A DNA stretch of 64,000 nt from JBBDJB01 sp040880125 (GTDB lineage Bacteria > Planctomycetota > Planctomycetia > Pirellulales > JBBDJB01), in assembly GCA_040880125.1 (NCBI GenBank), contig JBBDJB010000030.1:1-64000 (forward strand). The letters are read 5' to 3'. Of this stretch, positions 57,387-64,000 are shown piece by piece. The notes under the pieces were generated by a model, which saw nothing but the letters and a program-made list of their open reading frames with translations, did not search any database and was not told where the DNA came from. A program made the position numbers and the translations under genes. Positions within the stretch are counted from its first letter, which is position 1. The number at the start of each line of letters is the position of its first letter.

Positions 57387-57623
57387 GGGAGAACTCCATA
57401 GCCTCGGAGAAGAGCGTCATGCCGGACCGCAACTGACCGACGATGGCCGGCCGAACGTGCATCAGCCTAACCGGTCGCTGGATCGCGTGCCAGGAATTTG
57501 AGACGTGATGGTGCCGGTGCGCGTGGCGAACTGGTGCAAGCGGCGTGAATGCACTTTCGCCGATTAGGGCGAGCTAGCCAGCAATGCCGAATGGACTCCG
57601 CTGGCCAGTGAATGGAGCCGGTA
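57387..57623. other. Gap between ConA-like and DUF433 genes
   Basis: 237 nt, minus-strand gene on both sides; no feature of note. Confidence 0.3.
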
Positions 57624-57809
57624 TCAACGGCCGGCGGCGGCAGCTCGAATGTCCTCGATCGTCAAATGTGGATGATGCGCGAGGATTTCCTCGTCGCTCA
57701 TCCCTTCGGCGATCTTTCGCAATATGAACTCCACCGTGATTCGCGTCCCCTTGATCACAGGCTTGCCAAACATGATTTGGGGGTCGATCTGAACGCGGTC
57801 ATGAACCAT
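57624..57809 (-). CDS. DUF433 domain protein (antitoxin-like)
   Basis: 61 residues from the start at 57809 (MVHDRVQIDPQIM), or 80 from the ATG at 57866. The DUF433 pattern is clear: IDPQIMFGKPVIKGTRITVEFILRKIAEGMSDEEILAHHPHLTIEDIRAA. These small winged-helix-like proteins usually act as antitoxins to a DUF5615 PIN-like toxin, whose gene would follow directly; none is present here. Confidence 0.85.
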   Translation of the reverse strand: MVHDRVQIDPQIMFGKPVIKGTRITVEFILRKIAEGMSDEEILAHHPHLTIEDIRAAAAGR

Positions 57810-57866
57810 CACCGATACTCCATGTAATTCATGGACAAACTGTTGCTCTCCTTGAAATTCTATCAC

Positions 57867-58148
57867 GCAGTTGACATGCGAGCACTACTATCGATCCGTG
57901 GATCTTGCGAGCACCAGCGGCCGGCGCCGGCTCGGTGCCACCAAAAGTTTGTAGAATTTCTTGCCTGCCGGCAGGCGATGCGAATATGCTGATGGGAACT
58001 TTGTGGCCCCAGTGGCTCGTCCTTTTCGTAATCAGTTCGGTCCGTTGCTGGCGGTGCGGGGTTCATCGCTAGGGTCCGCGACCAACGATCTTGTATTCCA
58101 CGGCTCCCGCGGGGGGCCGCCGCAGCGACGTCCATCCGCGAGGTTTTC
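57867..58148. other. Divergent region before the MoxR gene
   Basis: 282 nt without a gene. A perfect short palindrome CCTGCCGGCAGG is at 57963-57974. The promoter for the moxR operon should be in this region; I cannot point to it with confidence. Confidence 0.35.
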
Positions 58149-59171
58149 ATGTCGACCACTTCGGAACCTGTCTCCTCGTTGCAAGCCGATGACGTAGCGG
58201 CTGTCGACGAACTGCGCGGCGTCTACGACCGGCTGCAGAAGGAGCTGGGGCAGATCATCGTCGGTCAGAAGTACGTCATCGAGCAGTTGGCCATCTGCCT
58301 GTTCTCGCGAGGGCACGCGCTACTGATGGGTGTGCCGGGCCTGGCCAAGACGCTGTTGGTCAGCCGTTTGGCCGAAACGATGGCGCTGAAGTTCAGCCGT
58401 ATCCAGTTCACCCCGGACCTGATGCCGATGGACATCACCGGCACTGACATTCTGCAGAGCGGCCAAGACGGCCGGCGGCAGTTCGAGTTCGTACACGGCC
58501 CGGTGTTCGCCAACATCATCCTGGCCGACGAGATCAACCGCGCGCCGTCCAAGACGCAGTCGGCCATGCTCGAGGCCATGCAAGAGCATCGCGTGACCGT
58601 GCTGGGGCGGACGTACAAGCTCGATGCGCCGTTCTTCGTGCTGGCGACGCAAAACCCGATCGAGCAAGAAGGCACGTATCCGCTGCCCGAAGCGCAGCTC
58701 GACCGGTTCATGTTCATGATCGAAGTGGACTACCCGGACCGGAACGAGGAGATCCGCATCGCGCAGACGACGACCGGCGAGGCGTATCCGCGGCTGCAGG
58801 AGATCATTCACGGCGATCGGGTGCAATCGTTCCAGTCCGTGGTGCGGCGGATGCCGGTGCCGCAGCACGTGTACGAGTTCGCCGTCGATCTGGCGCGGCG
58901 GACGCGGCCGAAGACGGACGAGTCGCCGCAGTGGCTGCGGCCGCTGGTCGGCTGGGGCGCCGGGCCGCGGGCGGTGCAGTACCTGATTCTCGGTGCAAAG
59001 GCGCGGGCGGCACTGACCGGTAGCTATATGGTTCGCCAGGAGGACGTGGTGGCCGTGGCCGAGCCGGTGTTGACGCACCGCGTGCTGACGACCTTTACGG
59101 CCGAGAGTGAAGGGGTCACAAGCCGGGAGATCGTGCGGCGCCTGGTGGCCGAGTTGTGTGAGGAGAATTGA
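58149..59171 (+). CDS. MoxR-family AAA+ ATPase
   Basis: 340 residues. MoxR variant Walker A GVPGLAKTLL (about 59-68), Walker B IILADEINRAPSKTQSAML and sensor region FVLATQNPIEQEGTYPLPEAQLDRF are all present. MoxR ATPases act as chaperones that mature vWA-domain proteins, and here the next genes are a DUF58 protein and BatA-like membrane proteins, the normal arrangement. Cytoplasmic. No strong ribosome site before the ATG. Confidence 0.95.
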   Translation: MSTTSEPVSSLQADDVAAVDELRGVYDRLQKELGQIIVGQKYVIEQLAICLFSRGHALLMGVPGLAKTLLVSRLAETMALKFSRIQFTPDLMPMDITGTDILQSGQDGRRQFEFVHGPVFANIILADEINRAPSKTQSAMLEAMQEHRVTVLGRTYKLDAPFFVLATQNPIEQEGTYPLPEAQLDRFMFMIEVDYPDRNEEIRIAQTTTGEAYPRLQEIIHGDRVQSFQSVVRRMPVPQHVYEFAVDLARRTRPKTDESPQWLRPLVGWGAGPRAVQYLILGAKARAALTGSYMVRQEDVVAVAEPVLTHRVLTTFTAESEGVTSREIVRRLVAELCEEN

Positions 59172-59202
59172 GGTGTAGCGGGTAGGGTCCAGGGCAGAAA
59201 AG

Positions 59203-59233
59203 AGCACGGCTGAACAAGCCAGCCGTGGCACCC
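59203..59233 (+). repeat. Family C palindromic repeat inside the moxR operon
   Basis: GCACGGCTGAACAAGCCAGC followed by CGTGGCACCC: stem CACGGCTG/CAGCCGTG. It lies in the 91-nt spacer between moxR and the DUF58 gene. Confidence 0.65.
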
Positions 59234-59262
59234 AGCGTCGGAACAGAACACGGGGGGACGGT

Positions 59263-60168
59263 GTGGCGGAACAGGTAAGACGGGACTTTCTCGACCCCCG
59301 AGTGTTGAGCCGGCTGGTCGCGCTGCCGCTGCACGCGCGGTTTCCCATGCTGGGGAGCGTGGCCGGGCGGCATCGCAGCCCGGTGCGGGGCTCCAGTCTC
59401 GAGTTCGCCGCCTATCGGCAATACGCGCCGGGCGATGACCTGCGCCGGCTCGACTGGCGCGTGCACGGGCGGACCGACCGCTACTACGTCAAGCAATTCG
59501 AAGCGGACACGAACCTGCGGATGTGCCTGGTGGTCGACACCAGCGGCTCGATGCGCTACGCCGCCGGTGGGCTGAGCAAGCTCGACTACGCGCGGCGGCT
59601 GGCCGGCACGCTGGCGTACCTGGCGAGCCGGCAGGGGGATGCGGTCGGGCTGTACTGCGCCGGTACTTCGTTCGCCAAAGAGATACCGCCGCGCCGCAAT
59701 GCGGTCCACCTGGGCAACGTGCTCGATGAACTCGGCCGCGCCGAAGCCAGCGGCGAAACCGGTCTGCCGGCGGCGCTGCACGAAGCGGCCGAACGCGTCC
59801 CGCAGCGGGCGTTGTTCGTGATCATCTCGGACCTGTTCGTCGACCCGGCGGAGCTGCGGGGCTGCTTCGAGCATTTGCGGTTCCGCCGTCATGACGTAGC
59901 CGTGTTTCACTTGCTGGAGCAGGCGGAGATCGACTTTCAATTCGACCGGCCGATCCGCTTCGTCGACCTGGAGGGCGGGACCGCCATTCTGGCCGATCCG
60001 ACGATCATCGCCCGGCAGTATCGCCGCGCGCTGGAAGAATACTTCGAGAATCTGACCGTGGCGGTTCGAGAGGCCTCGGTCGATTACCACCGCGTCTCGC
60101 TGGACGAGCCGTACGACACGGTCCTGGCGCGTTTCCTGCTGGCCCGCACGCCAAAGCGTTCGAAATAG
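59263..60168 (+). CDS. DUF58 domain protein
   Basis: 301 residues. RGSSLEFAAYRQYAPGDDLRRLDWRVHGRTDRYYVKQFE is the DUF58 core, split here as SLEFAAYRQYAPGDDLRRLD and WRVHGRTDRYYVKQFE; it is followed by a vWA-like part with VVDTSGSMRY (MIDAS). Partner of MoxR in this operon. The start is GTG at 59263, after GGGGGGAC. Ends 8 nt before the next gene. Confidence 0.93.
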   Translation: MAEQVRRDFLDPRVLSRLVALPLHARFPMLGSVAGRHRSPVRGSSLEFAAYRQYAPGDDLRRLDWRVHGRTDRYYVKQFEADTNLRMCLVVDTSGSMRYAAGGLSKLDYARRLAGTLAYLASRQGDAVGLYCAGTSFAKEIPPRRNAVHLGNVLDELGRAEASGETGLPAALHEAAERVPQRALFVIISDLFVDPAELRGCFEHLRFRRHDVAVFHLLEQAEIDFQFDRPIRFVDLEGGTAILADPTIIARQYRRALEEYFENLTVAVREASVDYHRVSLDEPYDTVLARFLLARTPKRSK

Positions 60169-60176
60169 GGAGCCGC

Positions 60177-62171
60177 ATGAGTTTTCTGCAGCCGCTTCTG
60201 CTCGCCGGGTTGCCGCTGGTCGCATTGCCGATCATCATCCACCTGATCAACCGGCAGCGTCATCGGACGTTGCCGTGGGGCGCGATGATGTTTCTGCTGG
60301 CGGCCAAGCGGATGACCCGCGGCATGGCCCGGCTGCGGTTCTGGCTGATCATGTTGATGCGGATGCTGGCCATCGCGACGCTGATCTTTGCGGTGGCCCG
60401 GCCGCTCTCCACCGGCTGGCTGGGGCTCTCGGTCGGCGGCCAGGCCGACACAACGGTGATCCTGCTCGACCGCTCGGCCAGCATGGAGCAGCAGGATTTG
60501 CAGACGCGGCAGTCGAAGCGCGGCGCGGCACTGGCGCGCCTGGGCGAGTTGATCGATTCGTTGGGCGATCGCACGCAGATCGTGCTGATCGAGAATACGG
60601 CCAATCAGGCGCAGTCGGTCGCGTCGGCGGCCGCCTTGCTGGAACTGCCCGAAGCGACACCGACGGCCACCACTGCGGACCTGCCGGCGATGCTAATGAC
60701 TGCGCTCGATCACCTGGTGGCCAACCAGGCCGGCCGGACCGACGTGTGGGTTTGTTCCGATCAGCGGGCCAGCGACTGGAACGCCGAGGATGGGCGCTGG
60801 GAGACGATCCGCCAGGGATTTGCGCGGCTCGAAGCGGTGCGGTTTTATCTGCTCTCCTTCCCGGAGCGGGCCCGCGATAACGTCTCAGTTCGGGTGACCT
60901 CCGCGCGGCAGCGCTCCGCTGCGCAGCAGCGCGAGCTGGTACTCGATCTGGTGCTGCGCCGCGAGTCCGCCCAGGCCGGTCCGCTCAATCTGCCGGTGCA
61001 GTTCATTATTAACGGCGCTCGCTCGGTCGTGAATGTCGAGATAACCGGCGACGAGCTTGTACTGCAAGGGCATACCATCCCGCTGGATCAGTCGCTGGAG
61101 GCCGGTTGGGGCCGCGTCGAACTACCGGGCGATGAGAACGCGGTGGACAACGTCTGTTACTTCACGTTTTCCCAACCGGCTCCGCGCCGGACCACGATCA
61201 TTGCCGAGAACCAACCTGCGGGCGAAATTCTGCGGCTGGCCGCCGCGGCACCGCTGGAACCTGATGTCTCGTACGAGACGAAGGTCCTTCCGCCCGACCG
61301 CGCGGGAGAGATCGACTGGGATACGGTGTCGCTTTTGTTGTGGCAAGCACCGCTGCCGGAGGGACTGCTGGCAAGCCAATTGGAGAGCCACGTCGCTGGC
61401 GGCCGACCGGTGATTTTCTTCCCGCCGGAGGACGGCGGTGACACAGAGCTGTTCGGCCTGGCCTGGGGCGACTGGCACGGTGGTTCTGATGGGCCGTTCG
61501 TCTCCGTCGCCTCGTGGCGCGGCGACAGCGATCTGCTTGCGCATTCGCAGAGCGGGCAGCCGCTTTCGGTAGGCCAGTTGCGCACCTATCGCTACCGCGA
61601 AGTCCGCGGCACCGGCGGTCCGCTGGCGCGACTCGAGGGCGGCCTTCCGCTGCTCACCCGGGCGACGACCGCCGACGGACCGGCGTATTTCTGCGCCACG
61701 TTGCCGGATGCCAGCCATTCCAGCTTCGCGCAGGACGGCGTAAGTCTGTACGTGATGATTCAACGTGCTCTGGAACTGGGCGCGGCCACGCAGGGAAACG
61801 CGCGGCAGGTTGACGCCGGCAGCGCGCCGGCCCGTGAGGCGGCGCAGTGGGAGATGATCTCCCACGACGGCGGCGAGGTATTGCTATCGGCACGGCCTTA
61901 CAGCGCCGGAGTATTTCAGGATGGCGAGCGCTGGGTGGCGCTGAATCGTCCGGCGGCCGAGGACTCCGCCCCGGTGCTGGACTCGGGGCAGGTCGACCGG
62001 CTATTTGGCGGACTGGATTATCGGCTGGTTGAGCAGAGCATCGGCCGCACGTCGTCGCTGGCCAGCGAGATCTGGCGGGTGTTCGTCTCGCTGATGGGAC
62101 TGGCGCTAGTGGCTGAAGCGTGGCTCTGTTTGCCCGAGCGGCGGCCGGCCGGCACGGTGACACACTCGTAA
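60177..62171 (+). CDS. BatA-like membrane protein with vWA domain
   Basis: 664 residues. The N-terminal BatA region (MSFLQPLLLAGLPLVALPII) gives one membrane helix and a second follows (FWLIMLMRMLAIATLIFAVA). A vWA domain with VILLDRSASMEQQ comes next, then a long extracytoplasmic part and a last hydrophobic helix (VSLMGLALVAEAWLCL). Bat proteins were linked to aerotolerance in Bacteroides, but in planctomycetes the role is not known. Translation is probably coupled to the DUF58 gene, 8 nt upstream. Confidence 0.88.
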   Translation: MSFLQPLLLAGLPLVALPIIIHLINRQRHRTLPWGAMMFLLAAKRMTRGMARLRFWLIMLMRMLAIATLIFAVARPLSTGWLGLSVGGQADTTVILLDRSASMEQQDLQTRQSKRGAALARLGELIDSLGDRTQIVLIENTANQAQSVASAAALLELPEATPTATTADLPAMLMTALDHLVANQAGRTDVWVCSDQRASDWNAEDGRWETIRQGFARLEAVRFYLLSFPERARDNVSVRVTSARQRSAAQQRELVLDLVLRRESAQAGPLNLPVQFIINGARSVVNVEITGDELVLQGHTIPLDQSLEAGWGRVELPGDENAVDNVCYFTFSQPAPRRTTIIAENQPAGEILRLAAAAPLEPDVSYETKVLPPDRAGEIDWDTVSLLLWQAPLPEGLLASQLESHVAGGRPVIFFPPEDGGDTELFGLAWGDWHGGSDGPFVSVASWRGDSDLLAHSQSGQPLSVGQLRTYRYREVRGTGGPLARLEGGLPLLTRATTADGPAYFCATLPDASHSSFAQDGVSLYVMIQRALELGAATQGNARQVDAGSAPAREAAQWEMISHDGGEVLLSARPYSAGVFQDGERWVALNRPAAEDSAPVLDSGQVDRLFGGLDYRLVEQSIGRTSSLASEIWRVFVSLMGLALVAEAWLCLPERRPAGTVTHS

Positions 62172-62187
62172 TCGCAATGAAAAACCG

Positions 62188-62209
62188 GATGAAGCAGGTT
62201 GGCTTCATC
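62188..62209 (+). other. Small intercistronic hairpin
   Basis: GATGAAGC, 6 nt, GCTTCATC: a perfect 8-bp stem between the BatA-like gene and the following gene. No T-run, so not an obvious terminator; mRNA processing or stability element possible. Confidence 0.4.
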
Positions 62210-62234
62210 GGATGGACCCGTAAACCGAACCACA

Positions 62235-64000
62235 ATGACATCGGCCCAATCACTCACGTTCCACTGGACCGGCTGGAGCATCGCCTTCGCGCTGGTGGTG
62301 ATGGCGATTACGGCAGCGCTATGCCTGATCGCCTGGCGGCGCAGCGGGCGCACGGTGGGGACGGGGCTGATGGAGACGCTACGGCTGACGATCGTGGCCC
62401 TGTCGCTGGTGACGCTGCTGCAACCGGAGTGGCTGGTCCAGTACCTGCCCGACGAGCGACCGACGATCGTCGTGCTGGCGGATTCCTCCGGCAGCATGCA
62501 GACGCGCGACGTAATCGACGAGAACCGTCCCTCGGAGCCGCCGGTTACGCGGCGGGAGTCGATCGCCCCGCTATTGGCCGAGTCGCTGTGGGCGCCGTTT
62601 GCGGACCGCTTCGACGTGGTGGTGGAAGACTTCTCTTCTTCGCTTGCCGATCCGGAACAGGGGACCGATCTTCATGCGGCCCTGTCGGCCGCCGCCAGCC
62701 GGCACGACAACTTGCGTGGCGTCGTGCTGCTCTCCGACGGCGACTGGAACACGGGCGATCCACCCGTCCGCGCCGCCAGCGAACTGCGGACCAAAAGTGT
62801 GCCGGTGTTTGCCGCCGTGGCGGGCAGCGAGTCGCGGCTGCCGGACCTGGAACTGGTGCGCGTCGACGCGCCGACGTTCGGCGTGGTCGGCAAACCGCTG
62901 CGAATCCCGCTGGTCGTTTCCAGCGCGCTGCCGCGCGACGCTACGGTGAATGTGACGCTCACTCCGTCCGAAGGCGAGCCGGTCACCGAGCAGTTCACGG
63001 TGCCCGCCATGGGCCAGTTGGCCGACGCCATGCTGTGGACTCCGCAGGAGAAGGGCGAGTTCGAACTGACCGTCAACGTACCGGCCCACGAAGAAGAGTT
63101 CGTCACGGAAAACAACGAGCGCACGGTGCCGATCTCGATTCGCGAGGAGGCGCTGCGGGTGCTGCTGGTCGAGTCGTTTCCGCGGTGGGAGTATCGCTAT
63201 CTGCGCAACGCGCTGGAACGCGATCCGGGCGTGCAGGTCTCATGCCTGTTGTTCCACCCGGAACTGAAGAAGGTCGGCGGAGGCAAGGGCTACATTGAGG
63301 CCTTCCCCGACACGATGGAAGCGCTATCAAAGTACGACGTCGTCTTCTTGGGCGACGTGGGCGTCGAGCCGGGGCAACTGACGGTCGAAGACTGCCGGCT
63401 GATTAAGGGGCTGGTGCAGAGTCAGGCGAGCGGGCTGGTGTTCATGCCCGGCATGCGCGGCGCGCATCTGTCGCTGATCGGCACGGAGCTGGAAGAGCTA
63501 TATCCGGTGGTGCTGGATGCCGCGCAGCCGCGCGGGTGGGGATCACGGATCGCCGCGCAGATGGAGCTGACCGCCGCGGGCCGCCGCAGCCTGCTGACGC
63601 AGTTGGAAGACACCGAGGATACCAATGCCCGGTTGTGGGAGACGCTGCCCGGCTTTCAGTGGTACGCCGCCGTCGAGCGCGCCAAGGCCGGCGCGGAAGT
63701 GCTGGCCTGTCACAAGACTCAGTCGGGACCCTTCGGCCGGCTACCGCTGTTGGTCACCCGAACCTACGGCACGGGCAAGATCCTGTTCATCGGCACCGAC
63801 GGCGCGTGGCGCTGGCGCGAAGGGGTGGAGGATCGCTATCACTATCGCTTCTGGGGCCAGGTCACCCGGTGGATGGCGTACCGCCGCGGCATGGCCCATG
63901 GCGAGTTGATGCGGCTTTTTTACTCACCGGACCGTCCGCAATCAGGCGATACCGTAACGCTGCACGCGAATATCTCCGGCACCGGTGGCGAACCGCTTCG
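62235..64000 (+). CDS. BatA/BatB-like membrane protein with vWA and glutamine-amidotransferase-like region (partial)
   Basis: At least 588 residues, cut by the right end of the window. The frame is open throughout. Two N-terminal membrane helices (WSIAFALVVMAITAALCLIA and LRLTIVALSLVTLL), a vWA domain with VVLADSSGSMQTRD (MIDAS), then a region LRVLLVESFPRWEYRYLRNA with KYDVVFLGD and YGTGKILFIGTDGAWRW as in the amidotransferase-like proteins of planctomycete Bat operons. It is the fourth gene of the MoxR operon. ATG at 62235 is used; no strong Shine-Dalgarno. Confidence 0.85.
   Translation, partial: MTSAQSLTFHWTGWSIAFALVVMAITAALCLIAWRRSGRTVGTGLMETLRLTIVALSLVTLLQPEWLVQYLPDERPTIVVLADSSGSMQTRDVIDENRPSEPPVTRRESIAPLLAESLWAPFADRFDVVVEDFSSSLADPEQGTDLHAALSAAASRHDNLRGVVLLSDGDWNTGDPPVRAASELRTKSVPVFAAVAGSESRLPDLELVRVDAPTFGVVGKPLRIPLVVSSALPRDATVNVTLTPSEGEPVTEQFTVPAMGQLADAMLWTPQEKGEFELTVNVPAHEEEFVTENNERTVPISIREEALRVLLVESFPRWEYRYLRNALERDPGVQVSCLLFHPELKKVGGGKGYIEAFPDTMEALSKYDVVFLGDVGVEPGQLTVEDCRLIKGLVQSQASGLVFMPGMRGAHLSLIGTELEELYPVVLDAAQPRGWGSRIAAQMELTAAGRRSLLTQLEDTEDTNARLWETLPGFQWYAAVERAKAGAEVLACHKTQSGPFGRLPLLVTRTYGTGKILFIGTDGAWRWREGVEDRYHYRFWGQVTRWMAYRRGMAHGELMRLFYSPDRPQSGDTVTLHANISGTGGEPL

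Overview
The window looks like a chromosomal segment of a GC-rich planctomycete, probably Pirellulales-like. The reasons are family content rather than any marker gene: DUF1501 and DUF1549/DUF1553 proteins, Tat-exported Gfo/Idh/MocA oxidoreductases, a PVC-type small basic protein, a secreted protein with a YYxTxWRxWPG motif, pre-peptidase-domain proteins, and an exosortase with PEP-CTERM substrates. I saw no rRNA, tRNA, CRISPR array, prophage or transposase. The last gene is cut by the right end.

Layout. 0.3-12 kb: Nif3-like protein, groES-groEL (minus strand), a secreted esterase, a membrane-anchored vWA protein, a YjhG/YagF dehydratase, a DedA/VTT-type membrane protein, a secreted coiled-coil protein, a LarA-type racemase and the small basic protein with a translationally coupled partner. 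12.5-19.2 kb: short MscS channel, then a sulfate-assimilation cluster (cysD, a nuclease-like gene sitting between cysD and cysNC, the cysNC fusion, an Rrf2 regulator and cysH on the other strand). 19.4-22.1 kb: rhamnulokinase and an oxidoreductase. 22.2-40.4 kb: a dispersed exopolysaccharide/exosortase region (1423-aa TPR protein, two identical copies of a Wza-like export lipoprotein, EpsI, a Wzz/BY-kinase-like protein with an altered Walker A, exosortase, ExeA-like ATPase), interleaved with rsfS, a peroxiredoxin and rsmE. 40.4-44.2 kb: DUF1501 protein, an HPF-like protein with a sigma-like C-terminus, and a Tat oxidoreductase. 44.5-47.8 kb: three tandem PEP-CTERM proteins built of beta-solenoid-like repeats, the obvious candidates for exosortase substrates. 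47.9-57.9 kb: large secreted planctomycete proteins, dodecin, an NAD-type isocitrate dehydrogenase-like enzyme, a secreted ConA-like protein and an orphan DUF433 protein. 58.1-64 kb: a MoxR-DUF58-BatA-type-vWA operon running off the end.

Between genes the window is filled with at least five families of short palindromic repeats (called A to E here). They recur dozens of times, in both orientations, and produce many false reading frames. One about 159-bp element with 21-nt imperfect terminal inverted repeats looks like a MITE. The main points for follow-up are the exosortase/PEP-CTERM region with its perfectly duplicated export gene, the BY-kinase-like protein lacking the Walker A lysine, the HPF/sigma-like fusion, the gene inserted in the cys cluster, and the repeat families.
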